Assembly (NCBI GenBank): GCA_018780035.1
Contig: JADMKE010000024.1
Span: 248,001 to 312,000 of the forward strand
Length of the DNA: 64,000 nucleotides
Direction of reading: 5' to 3'
DNA from: Candidatus Sericytochromatia bacterium
GTDB taxonomy: Bacteria; Cyanobacteriota; Sericytochromatia; UBA7694
Positions within the stretch are counted from its first letter, which is position 1; each line of letters opens with the position of its first letter. The notes beneath the pieces were generated by a model that did no database searches, was not told the origin of the DNA, and was given only the letters and a program-made list of their open reading frames with translations. The translations under genes and the position numbers were made by a program. Below are positions 44,901 through 53,229 of the stretch, one piece after another.

Positions 44901-44946
44901 GTTCATAAGCCATAAAATTGCGGGCTTCAAGTGAAAGGGGAATCAT
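41923..44946 (-). CDS. sbcC: Exonuclease subunit SbcC (Rad50-like)
   Basis: A 1007-aa SMC-like ATPase. Walker A GPNGSGKSS (31-39), long coiled-coil arms, zinc hook CPLC at C504/C507 exactly at mid-length, and a C-terminal half with the signature YETFSAGEAFRVNFAIRLAISR, Walker B VIDEGFGSQD and the ITHVDDL segment. With SbcD nuclease it cleaves hairpins and protein-blocked DNA ends. No sbcD gene is in the window. The gene begins 5 nt after the stop of the Ser/Thr kinase gene, so the two are translated from one message. Confidence 0.92.
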   Translation of the reverse strand: MIPLSLEARNFMAYEHLALDFSQFQIACLSGPNGSGKSSILDAMTWALFEKSRANFSEEVIRLGAQEVQVQFSFELEGQTYRILRSKQRSSGKSSGKAALEFQVKSDDGFRSLTGKSVTKTQLEIINTLHMDYGLFINSSFILQGRADVFTTSSAKERKEVLADILNLKQYDLLQDKAKAKRNQFLLDKQQIQGQITQIELQLSSELFLKDQHLSLKEEYQTLSETLSNQLRLQTELESEKQQLNQARLQLEHALNRQEQLSVELQKKESDRLSLSQEKSRIQKLIDQQDAITQGYQFLQSLIEKQDQLEMLYTDYLHQQEVLRADQNEWLKLQHVKEKELQQAKNNLQNLRKEEKQWLNLLAECETIEKDWQALQNCQAEAISLEEKARVYRELEKELWSQAQKMKAFKAEKTAECQRLKAQLSADRLSLEQLKPLTETIRGLESDMENLEQMQSELEQVTAKGQSCKHLSQSLAEKITALQEIQAEIGEKTRKMQNHAADHCPLCERLLSPDDVALLLNKYQLDLEKTHQEREALERESIENEALAANCRHAFVRLTRELKHKDGLLQKLAQARLEAAKLQDLQLILKEREAVLLSAECWQESQAWQTEQTIHDALKERIEKLEYSEALHLKLQTELRHRQAAAVRHHELVKAQEAMKRLLPQLNAAKAESEALEQAYLSQAFGWEIRKKISDLEDQLRPLAHLPETINQNKAELQRLRVYQQKWEALKAGQESWEQLLLQEQRLQDDLKHLQSEALSLTTQLAELPALNARQEALSAQLTPLLSALSVTQNRERELHAKLFSLEKELSVMSALKEELLTNQSQFQGLENEHRLYTELVEIFGQKGIQAVVIENALPEIEQAANDLLSQMTEGRMHLKFQTLKSLKSRDALSETLDIFISDELGTRSYETFSAGEAFRVNFAIRLAISRTLARRAGAKLQTLVIDEGFGSQDTQGKSRLVEAINAVSNLYACILVITHVDDLKSLFPTRIEVQKFPEGSRIQLLQ

Positions 44947-44951
44947 GTTGA

Positions 44952-47288
44952 TTATTGGCCTGATTTGGACGCAGGTTTGAAAAGCAAGTCGGCATTGCTT
45001 TCAACCACATAATACCAACCAATTGAATTGAGCCGGGTATAAGCAACCAACAGGGCAGATTGATTTTTCCTTGGGATCACTGTATGCCCAGAGGGCTTGT
45101 GTTTTAAAGCCGTTCGAATTTCCTTTATGGGATAGAGGGTTAAAACCAGTTTGTCAGCGGGACTTTGGGCTTTTGTTTCTTTGGTTTGAACCACAATTTC
45201 ACCCAATTGATTGAGCAAATAAATATTTTCAATTCCCTGACTGTGGGCCATGGGCAGCAGATTTTTCAGCCAATGGGCCAAGCTGAGCTCAACCCCAGCC
45301 ACACCCAGTTTTTTTTCATTGCGGCCATAGAGGCTTTGTACACAGGGCAAAAGCAGGCCCTGACCAGAAGCGTCGAGGTAGGGTTGACCCCAAACAACGG
45401 TATTTTTGCCTTGGGCCCATTGGTACCAGGGACGTTGGCGCGGATCATAACTTTCTTTATAACCCCCTTTGCCAGGGTAGGCAAAGTGCAGACCTTTTTC
45501 CAAGCCGATATAAGCCCAAACCAAAGGCAGCCCCGTGCTGTTGAGCGCATTTTTCAAGGATTTTGAATCAGACAAAGGGGGAGTGCTGCTCTCTTGAAAG
45601 AGATTTTGAAAGGTTCGGGTTATCGCACTTAATTGAGCCAGCTCTTGGCTCACACTGGCTTTGTTTACCCCCGGTGCCAATTTAACCCCTGCCCAGCCAG
45701 CGCTGATTTCCCGGTGATAGGCCTGAGAAAATGCAAAATCGGGAGGAGAACTGGTGGGACTGGCAAAGTCTGGATTGAAATAGACCTGTTGGAGCAGGGG
45801 GCTCTGGCTGGGGAGCGGAGCATTTAAGCTGACCTCAGCAGCAGAAACCAATTTTTCCAGCAAACTTTGGATTTTTAAAAACTCACTGTCGAGGCGTTGG
45901 CTTTTGGCTGCAATCTGGGTCAAATGGGTACTGAGTACTTTTTCGCGCTGATGGGATTTTTGGATTTCGATCTGTTGACGCCAAGTCATGGTCACTGTTA
46001 CCGCAGCTGAGAGCCCCAAAAGGGCCATGACTGTCAGAGCTGTACCTCTTTTGTGCTGCTCTACCCAACGCAGGGATTTGCGCAACCAATTGTCGGGCTG
46101 GGCTTCTATTTCCTCACCCCTTAAAAAGCGGCGAAGATCTTGGGCCAAATCACCTGTGCTCGCATAGCGTTGCTCGACTTTGCGCCCCGTGGCTTTGAGA
46201 ATGATCGCTTTTAATTCGGAAGGGATTTTGACTTTGGGATTGTAATGAATAAACGGGTCGAGTTCCGCTTTCAGAACTCTTTTTAATAGTTCAACCTGAC
46301 TTTTGGCCGTAAAAGCCGGTTTGAGAAATACCAATTCATAGAGTATCAATCCCAAAGAGAATTGATCACTGCGGCCATCCAATTCCTGATTTTTTCCTGC
46401 GGCCTGCTGGGGCGACATATATCGCGGGGTGCCGACGATTTGGCCCATTTGGGTTTGGTCACCGAGCAAATCATTACTGACTTTGTGGCCCAAATCTATT
46501 TCTTCTTCAGTGACGCCATCGCGAAAAAGTTTGGCGATGCCCCAGTCCATGACATAGACCTCGTTATACTCACCAATCATGATATTGGCGGGTTTTAAGT
46601 CGCGGTGAATGACCTGTTTATTGTGGGCATAGGCCATGGCGTCCAGGACCTTGAGAAAATGTTCCAAAAGCACTTCGCGGGTGTGTTCGGCATCGGGCAT
46701 TTTGCCCTGATCGTAAAAATCGCGGGTTTCCTGAATCAATTCTTTGAAGGTTTTGCCTTTCACCATCTTCATGGCATAGGCCAAAGATCCATCGGGGCGA
46801 ATATCCAAATTGTAAATGGGGACGATATTGGGGTGATCCAGCTGGGCTGTAATCTGCACTTCATTGAGAAACCGCCGCAGGACCCCGCGGTTTTGGGCCA
46901 TTTCTTGCAATAATTGTTTATACGCAATCACGCGCATCAAATCTTTGTCTCGAGCCCTGTGCACCAGACCCATGGCTCCTTGGCCGAGCAGTCCTAAAAA
47001 TTCATATTGTTCAGAGTGCTGGGTGTGGGTGGTTCTCACGGGGGTGTCTTGCAATTGTTGTTCAATCAGATGGGATTGGCTGAGCAAGTCAATATGGGTC
47101 ACTTCGATCGGTTCGAGCAGATGAATCTCTTGCAATTCGCCTGCGGTAATGGTTTTTGTTTCAAGCAAATACAGCGCAAATTGATCCATTTTGGCATCTG
47201 GATGATCTTCCCGAAAGGATCTGTACAGGCTTTCCAAAGCCGCGGGGGCTCTGTCACCCAGGACCGTTTTTATATCCTGCAGATTCAC
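44952..47288 (-). CDS. Membrane Ser/Thr protein kinase with dCache sensor domain
   Basis: About 778 aa. An ATG at 47390 lies inside the tRNA-Met gene, so I chose GTG 47288, which has AGG six bases upstream and starts VNLQDIKTVLGD. Residues ~95-390 are a Ser/Thr kinase: Gly loop GQGAMG, K124 (AYKQL), HRDLKPAN (228-235), MDWG in place of DFG (D248), GTPRYMSPQQ. A transmembrane helix follows (415-435, ALTVMALLGLSAAVTVTM). Residues ~450-770 are a dCache-like extracytoplasmic sensor with the DPRQRPWYQWA signature. It should sense a small ligand and signal inward. SbcC is encoded 5 nt downstream. Confidence 0.88.
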   Translation of the reverse strand: MNLQDIKTVLGDRAPAALESLYRSFREDHPDAKMDQFALYLLETKTITAGELQEIHLLEPIEVTHIDLLSQSHLIEQQLQDTPVRTTHTQHSEQYEFLGLLGQGAMGLVHRARDKDLMRVIAYKQLLQEMAQNRGVLRRFLNEVQITAQLDHPNIVPIYNLDIRPDGSLAYAMKMVKGKTFKELIQETRDFYDQGKMPDAEHTREVLLEHFLKVLDAMAYAHNKQVIHRDLKPANIMIGEYNEVYVMDWGIAKLFRDGVTEEEIDLGHKVSNDLLGDQTQMGQIVGTPRYMSPQQAAGKNQELDGRSDQFSLGLILYELVFLKPAFTAKSQVELLKRVLKAELDPFIHYNPKVKIPSELKAIILKATGRKVEQRYASTGDLAQDLRRFLRGEEIEAQPDNWLRKSLRWVEQHKRGTALTVMALLGLSAAVTVTMTWRQQIEIQKSHQREKVLSTHLTQIAAKSQRLDSEFLKIQSLLEKLVSAAEVSLNAPLPSQSPLLQQVYFNPDFASPTSSPPDFAFSQAYHREISAGWAGVKLAPGVNKASVSQELAQLSAITRTFQNLFQESSTPPLSDSKSLKNALNSTGLPLVWAYIGLEKGLHFAYPGKGGYKESYDPRQRPWYQWAQGKNTVVWGQPYLDASGQGLLLPCVQSLYGRNEKKLGVAGVELSLAHWLKNLLPMAHSQGIENIYLLNQLGEIVVQTKETKAQSPADKLVLTLYPIKEIRTALKHKPSGHTVIPRKNQSALLVAYTRLNSIGWYYVVESNADLLFKPASKSGQ

Positions 47289-47360
47289 ATGGTACCTGCC
47301 TGCCAAGTTGATCCAGAAACTGAAAACGCCCCCTAAATGAATTGAGGAGGCGTATGAAGA

Positions 47361-47434
47361 TAGCACAGGCTGGATTCGAACCAGCGACAACTCGGGTATG
47401 AACCGAGTGCTCTAACCAACTGAGCTACTGTGCC
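47361..47434 (-). tRNA. tRNA-Met (anticodon CAT)
   Basis: Read on the minus strand: acceptor GGCACAG pairs with CTGTGCT (G1-U72 wobble), D-stem GCTC/GAGC, anticodon stem CTCGG/CCGAG with loop TTCATAC giving CAT, T-stem GCTGG/CCAGC with TTCGAAT loop, discriminator A. CCA is not encoded. The paired 1-72 end fits an elongator tRNA rather than an initiator. A tRNA-Ile with lysidine-modified CAT remains possible. Confidence 0.92.
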
Positions 47435-47515
47435 AAACGAAGGCTATTATACTCTGGAATGATTCCAGGGCAAAAGGGGTTTTTAAAATTTTCTCTCACA
47501 TCTGCTCTACCAAAA

Positions 47516-47545
47516 TTGTCAATTGTGGGCAGAATCCGTTATGCT
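47516..47545 (+). promoter_or_regulatory. Promoter-like sequence before the glycosyltransferase gene
   Basis: TTGTCA (47516-47521), 18 bp, TATGCT (47540-47545), then six bases to ATG 47552. No ribosome-binding site is visible before that ATG, so the message may be leaderless. Confidence 0.4.
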
Positions 47546-47551
47546 GAAGTC

Positions 47552-50500
47552 ATGACCACACCTGATTTTTCCCGCGATTTAAAGGCGCTTGAGCAACTCG
47601 TTCCCGAGGAGCCTTTGTACCGCAACCTATTTCAATTGGCATTTGCAGAAGCGCTGGAGCATGTGCTGTATATTGGGGTGCAGGGGGATTTGCAATTGCT
47701 GCAGACCCTGATTGCGGCCTGCAAATTGCGGACAGACAAACCCCATATCAGCCTGATTGAGTCTGATCCCAAGCGTTTTCAACAATTGAAAGCCGGTTTG
47801 GAGCAAGAAATCGACTTGGGTATGTATCAGGGCTATAGCCAAAGTCAGTCTTTTTACCCTGATTTGGCCCAGTTGACCCAATTTTTTCGCACCCAAAAAT
47901 CGGCTTGGCACCAATTTCCGCTAGATTATTGGTTAGATAAGTTTCAGAGTGAGCTTCAGGATTTTGCTGCTCGGCCGCATAGCCAACGCGGTCTATTGAA
48001 ACAATTGGCTGAGCAAGACAACCTCTCTGCACCGGATATGTTGATTCTCGACGGCTCGGAATACACCTCTCAAGCAGATTTAGCCTTTTTTTCTAAAACA
48101 AAGTTAATTATTCTCACGGGTGTGAGCAGTTATCGCAATTTCGCCAATTTTCAACGTTTGGTGGACGACCCAAACTATTTTTTGCTCTCCCAAAATGCAC
48201 AACAACGGATGGGGTTTGCCATTTTCAAACGAAAGCCTCTGTTTCAACAGGGCATCAGTGTTGTGATTCATACCCGCAATGAAACCGCCAATATTGAGGC
48301 CTGCTTGAAAAGTGTGGCCTGGGCCGATGAACGCATTGTCATCGACATGTTCAGTGAAGACAATACCCCTGATTTGGCTCAAGCTCTGGGAGCAAGGGTG
48401 GTACCCCATGTGCCCATCTATTTTATCGATGAGGCCCGCAATTTTGGTCTTTCTCAGGTGGCATATGCCTGGACACTGGTTCTTGATGCCGATGAGCGGA
48501 TTCCTCCCGCTTTGGCTGAACAATTAAGGTTTCTGAGCCAGAACCCGGAAGGGATAACTGGGTTTTGGTTGGCCCGGCAAAATTGGTTCTTTGGCCAGTG
48601 GATTCAACACCTTTTCCCCGATTACCAAATGCGCTTTTTTGCCAGTGGCAAAGGTGCTTGGACAGGGATGATTCATGATTTTGCAAGGATTCAAGGGGAG
48701 ACCCGTCACCTGCCAGCTGATCCCGCTCTGGCGTTACAACATTATTCTTATACTTCTGTGCAGGATTTTTGTGAACGCCAGATCTATTATGCCCGCAGTA
48801 CTGTCAAACAATACATGCAACTCTCTCCTCAAATCCAAATCGAGAGCCAAGCGATTCGCAAAGACTTTGAGCAAGACCTCGAAAAACTGCTCAAAAAGCT
48901 CAAATCAACCCCGATGGACGATGTCAACTGGCTGACCCAGACGCTTTATCTCTTTTCCAATTATTTGACGGGGGCCTCACTCTTAGAGGCGTTTGCGCCC
49001 AAACAACACTCTGACATCTTTTTAAGCGCTTATACTTACCTCAAAAATGGCATCAAATACGATTATCCCTTTCGGGAGAGTATTCGTTCAGTGATTTCAC
49101 TTTGTGACCAATTTGTGATCTGTTATGCCACAGACTCCGAAGATGATACGCTGGCTGCTTTGCAAATATTGGCATCTGAATTCCCTCAAATTGAACTCTA
49201 CCCAAGCGAGATTTGGCGCCAGAACCGTGGTCACGAAGGGGAGGTTATTCGCAAAGCTGCAGAAGAGGCCATGGCATACTGTAAAGGCGAATGGCTCTGG
49301 CATGTGCAAGCCGATGAGGTCTACCATGAAGACGATTTAAAGCTGCTGCGTGAGCAACTGTACTCAGCAGGGGCTGAAAGAATTGATGCTTATCGGTTTC
49401 GCATCTTGCATTTTTATGGCAATTACACCACCTTGATCAAAGAAAGTGCCCAAGAAATCGGCTGGTATCAACGTTGTATTCGCTTGACCCGTCGGGGCAA
49501 GGCACAACATATCAAAGACGCTTGGACACAAATACTCAATCCCGGTGATCCTGGGGTGGTCAAAGATTTGGACATCCGGATTTTTCATTATGGCCATGTG
49601 CGTGAATCTGAAGCCATGCGTATCAAAATGTCTTATATGGAAAAGCTTTACGCAGATTTGCCAGACAATTATGAGGTCTGCTCAGAAGGGGAATTCATTT
49701 ATGATCGCATCCCAAGTGCTTACCTGACCTCTTTTGAGGGAGCCCACCCACAAATTATGCGCCTGAGAATGGCCCAGGCCCGACTGAATGAAATGCAAGC
49801 GCTGCGAGATAGCAAGAAGGGTAAACCTCGGGTATTGATCTTATCGCGGCATCATCAGATCAAAAAAGGCTTTGGAATTAGCTTAAACGAGGTCTACGGA
49901 ACAGGTATCTTGCAACGCTATTTTGAGCTACATCATTTGGCGTGGCATTACCACGAAGCGGATACGATCATGGATGGCGTGCAGGTCTATTCGACCCGTC
50001 CCGATGATTCGCTTGGGTTACAAAGACTCAAGCACCTTTTGGTCATGTTAGAGCCGGATGTGATTTTGCTGCACGCAGATATGCATTTTTTCCCAGCTTT
50101 TTTGCCCATTCTTGAAGCCTGGCAGGGCGCTGTGGTGGGTTGGTTTCCGATCGACTATGCCCGAGACCAAAACCCCAGTGCACTGATGCCACTGCTCCAG
50201 CGTTGTAATCGAATTGCCAGTTTGTCTCGTTTTGGCGTGAATCAAATTAAAAAAAATTATCTGGGCCCCTGTGAGGTGATTCCTTTGGGGGTGAATACCG
50301 AGCGTTTTCTCCCGGTGATGTCCTCTGATGATAAGTCCCAATTGCGCAGGCAATTGCAATGGCCAGAGGAAGCCTTTGTGTTTCTCATGGTCGGCAATAA
50401 TTTTTGGCGCAAAGGAATTGAATATGCCATAGAATCTTTTTATCAATTTAAGCTCAAGTTTCCTGATTTGGCCAAACAGGCCTTTCTCTATCTGCATACC

Positions 50501-51031
50501 GAAAATGCCGAAGGTTTAAAAGAGCTTATCTCTGTCTACCGCCTGGGTGAATCGGTGAAGATCAGCGAAAATTTTGATCCCTACCAACGGCCCCTGAGTC
50601 AGCAATCGCTTTTGGAACTTTACCAGGCTTCAGATAGCCTTTTATTGACTTCATTGGGTGAAGGATTTGGAATGCCCCTGATCGAAGCTCAGGCTTGTGG
50701 ACTGCCTGTCTTGGCCCCAGATCACTCAGCAATCCCCGAAGTTGTTGGCGAGGCGGGTTTGTTGATCAAAGCCCCGCAAGTTATTTGTGGTCAAAGTGCT
50801 GATAGCATTGTTTGGTTGCGTGTGCCCGATCCTTTAGATGCGGCAGAAAGAATGGCTGAACTGATGACAAATCCCCATTTAAGGGCAGAATTATCCATGC
50901 GCGCTTTGCAACAGGCCAGGGCCCAGACTTGGCAGATGACCACTTGGCTGCTTGCAGATTCCCTCGGACAATGTCATGCTTTTGGACGACCCGTGTTTGA
51001 ATATGAAGAACCCCGGATGATTGCAGTATGA
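47552..51031 (+). CDS. Multi-domain glycosyltransferase (GT2-GT2-GT4)
   Basis: About 1159 aa from ATG 47552. Residues ~1-230: an uncharacterised Rossmann-like domain (VLYIGVQGDLQLLQTL, ISLIESDPKR). Residues ~235-470: GT2 domain one, with VVIHTRNETANIEACLKSV and LVLDADERI (DAD metal site). Residues ~510-740: a second GT2-like domain (FVICYATDSEDDT, WLWHVQADEVYHEDD). Residues ~770-1120: a GT-B (GT4) domain with EVIPLGVNTERF, LMVGNNFWRKG and LGEGFGMPLIEAQACGLPVLAPD. Such chains build surface polysaccharide or protein glycans, probably in the cytoplasm. The GT-B-like gene downstream overlaps its stop by 4 nt (ATGA at 51028). Confidence 0.87.
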   Translation: MTTPDFSRDLKALEQLVPEEPLYRNLFQLAFAEALEHVLYIGVQGDLQLLQTLIAACKLRTDKPHISLIESDPKRFQQLKAGLEQEIDLGMYQGYSQSQSFYPDLAQLTQFFRTQKSAWHQFPLDYWLDKFQSELQDFAARPHSQRGLLKQLAEQDNLSAPDMLILDGSEYTSQADLAFFSKTKLIILTGVSSYRNFANFQRLVDDPNYFLLSQNAQQRMGFAIFKRKPLFQQGISVVIHTRNETANIEACLKSVAWADERIVIDMFSEDNTPDLAQALGARVVPHVPIYFIDEARNFGLSQVAYAWTLVLDADERIPPALAEQLRFLSQNPEGITGFWLARQNWFFGQWIQHLFPDYQMRFFASGKGAWTGMIHDFARIQGETRHLPADPALALQHYSYTSVQDFCERQIYYARSTVKQYMQLSPQIQIESQAIRKDFEQDLEKLLKKLKSTPMDDVNWLTQTLYLFSNYLTGASLLEAFAPKQHSDIFLSAYTYLKNGIKYDYPFRESIRSVISLCDQFVICYATDSEDDTLAALQILASEFPQIELYPSEIWRQNRGHEGEVIRKAAEEAMAYCKGEWLWHVQADEVYHEDDLKLLREQLYSAGAERIDAYRFRILHFYGNYTTLIKESAQEIGWYQRCIRLTRRGKAQHIKDAWTQILNPGDPGVVKDLDIRIFHYGHVRESEAMRIKMSYMEKLYADLPDNYEVCSEGEFIYDRIPSAYLTSFEGAHPQIMRLRMAQARLNEMQALRDSKKGKPRVLILSRHHQIKKGFGISLNEVYGTGILQRYFELHHLAWHYHEADTIMDGVQVYSTRPDDSLGLQRLKHLLVMLEPDVILLHADMHFFPAFLPILEAWQGAVVGWFPIDYARDQNPSALMPLLQRCNRIASLSRFGVNQIKKNYLGPCEVIPLGVNTERFLPVMSSDDKSQLRRQLQWPEEAFVFLMVGNNFWRKGIEYAIESFYQFKLKFPDLAKQAFLYLHTENAEGLKELISVYRLGESVKISENFDPYQRPLSQQSLLELYQASDSLLLTSLGEGFGMPLIEAQACGLPVLAPDHSAIPEVVGEAGLLIKAPQVICGQSADSIVWLRVPDPLDAAERMAELMTNPHLRAELSMRALQQARAQTWQMTTWLLADSLGQCHAFGRPVFEYEEPRMIAV

Positions 51032-52350
51032 AAAAAGAACTAACAATTTTATTTGTCCAAATGGCTGAAGACTCTTTTGATGAAGTCTTACTCTTGCCAC
51101 GATTTATAGCGCAAATGCCTGTCAATAGCCGTTTTTATGGCTTGGTTAATTCAATTTCATCCTCATTTGCTGCGAGTATCTCTGGACTCTCCGTTTCGTT
51201 AATGACCGAGAATCAAGACAATAATCTCCACGATTTTCAGGTGATTTTTAAACACAAAAAACCGGATGTGATCATCCTTTTGGACCTGCATAAATATTTT
51301 GTGACCCCTGCAGATATCAATTTTTTACCGATCTGGTTAGACGACCCCGAAGTGCCCATTCTGGCTGTTGATTATTTTAATTTATTGGAGTACCACGGTG
51401 GGGTCTTGCAGCTCAAAGCGGGGATCGATCTTCCTGCATTAAAAGATTTGGCCCGACCTGAGCCTTTGTCTATCCAGCCATTTTTACTCAAGCCCTCCCC
51501 TCCCATCTTCCCTTCCGATTTAAAGGGAGAGCAGGAGAAGGTCTTCCTCTGGAACCCTGTTGATACCAATTTTAAAGTCAGCCAAGAGAGTCACCGTGAA
51601 CAATTGCGGAAATCTTTTCAACTTAAAGAAGAGGATAAGATTGTCACAGTGGTCATTGACCCGCTTTTGTTTATGAAATCGATAGAGGTTTCTCTGCTCG
51701 GCTTTTTTATGGTCTTGATTGAAGTTGTGATCTATTATTTGCGTGGATTTCCCCAAACCCGGTTTCATTTACTCTTGGTGGGCCTCTTTCCACCACGCGA
51801 AGAGACCAACAAGATTCCCGATGTCAATTTGGATGTGACTTTTTTTAGCCATCTCACGGAAGACAATTACCTGACTCTTTTGGCCGGCAGTGATATGGTC
51901 TTTACCAATTCAGATCATTCTTTGGTTTTGTTGGATACCATGGTCGCAGGGGTACCTGCTGTGGTCATGGCCAATAGTATTATTCAAGAATTAAATGAGG
52001 ACCAAACCCGCACCGTACGTTCCTACTTTCAACCCGCCCCGGTTTTGTATGATTTTGTCCATTTGATGCTGGACCTCAATCAATGGACGGCTTTTCTCCC
52101 GATTTTTCAGTTTGTGAACTATCCCGCTGCTTACAGTGAAATTGGTTTTCCCGAACCCGGTTTGCATTTTCAGGGCTTTATGTATCATTTGATTGATACA
52201 TTTGATGATCTGAGTACCGATCCAATTCTGGAAAAATTGCTCTATGATCAGGAATATCTTAAAAATTATAGAAATATGGCTCAAAAGATTTTGAATGATG
52301 AACAATCTCTATTCCTCTCTCAAATCCTCGCTCGAATCACTGAAAAATAG
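51028..52350 (+). CDS. GT-B-like protein, probable glycosyltransferase partner
   Basis: A 440-aa protein coupled to the glycosyltransferase gene by an ATGA overlap. The fold reads as two Rossmann lobes: ILFVQMAEDSFDEVLLLPRFI at the start, PDVIILLDLH, then IVTVVIDPLLF and FHLLLVGLFPP in the second lobe, with DMVFTNSDHSLVLLDTMVAGVPAVVM resembling the donor-binding region of GT-B enzymes. The usual E-x7-E signature is absent, so catalysis is uncertain. The following membrane-protein gene overlaps by 56 nt. Confidence 0.65.
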   Translation: MKKELTILFVQMAEDSFDEVLLLPRFIAQMPVNSRFYGLVNSISSSFAASISGLSVSLMTENQDNNLHDFQVIFKHKKPDVIILLDLHKYFVTPADINFLPIWLDDPEVPILAVDYFNLLEYHGGVLQLKAGIDLPALKDLARPEPLSIQPFLLKPSPPIFPSDLKGEQEKVFLWNPVDTNFKVSQESHREQLRKSFQLKEEDKIVTVVIDPLLFMKSIEVSLLGFFMVLIEVVIYYLRGFPQTRFHLLLVGLFPPREETNKIPDVNLDVTFFSHLTEDNYLTLLAGSDMVFTNSDHSLVLLDTMVAGVPAVVMANSIIQELNEDQTRTVRSYFQPAPVLYDFVHLMLDLNQWTAFLPIFQFVNYPAAYSEIGFPEPGLHFQGFMYHLIDTFDDLSTDPILEKLLYDQEYLKNYRNMAQKILNDEQSLFLSQILARITEK

Positions 52351-53212
52351 TGATTCAATTCATTCCGTAAAAGTGCGCTTGGAACGTCTCTTACCCGTGC
52401 CCACCGCTTCTGAGCCAGCCCAACAGGTGCCTGATCCGGCTTGGAGCTATCTCAAAGGTGATTTTTTTCATGCACCCAAAGGCTGGAGCCCCAATTCTCC
52501 AGATTTATACCCCTATTACAGGATCGTGTTTTATGGTCTTTTGGTGGGTTTTTTCCTGTTTGTATTGGTGTTGACGTCGCTTTTTCAAGGGAATGCCCCC
52601 AAAGAGGCCAAGCTCTTTTCTCAGACCATCGACACTCTGAATAGTCAACCCGAAAAATTTCAGGAGCAAGCCACTGCGTTTTTAAATAAATATCCTCAAG
52701 GGATATACAAAGACAGAATGGTTCAACTCCAGGCTGATATCGCCAATCGTCAATTCTTACAGGCCCTCAACCTGGCACAGCGCCAGCCCAATTTACCTTT
52801 AAAGTTACAAGCCTATCAGGCGCTATTAAAACAACAAACGCCCCCCTCTCCTGAGATGCAAAAAGAACTGCAAGCAACCATGGGGAAATATGCCAAAATG
52901 ATCGAGGGGTATGAAAGCCAATTGGGCAAAGCCCGGACGTATAGCCAAAAACAATATTATACTTCGAGTTTGTTGCTCTTAAGTAAATTGGTAAAAGGGG
53001 GCCCCCAATATGGGCACCTATATACCGAGGCCCAAGATTTACTCAACCGCACATCAGCCAAAAAAATTGACTATTTTTTAGTCAAAGGCCAATTGCGCAA
53101 AGCCCGAGTGGCACTTCGCGATGCCCAAATTCACGGGGTTTCCAGCGATGTGATTGACTCATTGGCCAAAAAAATCAAAAGCCTGGAGCAGTTGAAACCG
53201 CTGGGGAGGTAA
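52295..53212 (+). CDS. Single-pass membrane protein, hypothetical
   Basis: A 305-aa protein starting within the previous gene (56-nt overlap). A cytoplasmic N-terminal part of ~75 residues precedes one transmembrane helix (76-97, YRIVFYGLLVGFFLFVLVLT). The rest is a long helical domain with TPR/SHNi-like repeats (SQPEKFQEQATAFLNKYPQG, ARTYSQKQYYTSSLLLLSKL). Probably a scaffold facing the periplasm. Family unknown. It closes the glycosyltransferase operon. Confidence 0.7.
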   Translation: MMNNLYSSLKSSLESLKNSDSIHSVKVRLERLLPVPTASEPAQQVPDPAWSYLKGDFFHAPKGWSPNSPDLYPYYRIVFYGLLVGFFLFVLVLTSLFQGNAPKEAKLFSQTIDTLNSQPEKFQEQATAFLNKYPQGIYKDRMVQLQADIANRQFLQALNLAQRQPNLPLKLQAYQALLKQQTPPSPEMQKELQATMGKYAKMIEGYESQLGKARTYSQKQYYTSSLLLLSKLVKGGPQYGHLYTEAQDLLNRTSAKKIDYFLVKGQLRKARVALRDAQIHGVSSDVIDSLAKKIKSLEQLKPLGR

Positions 53213-53229
53213 AACCTACAGAGGCAAAC

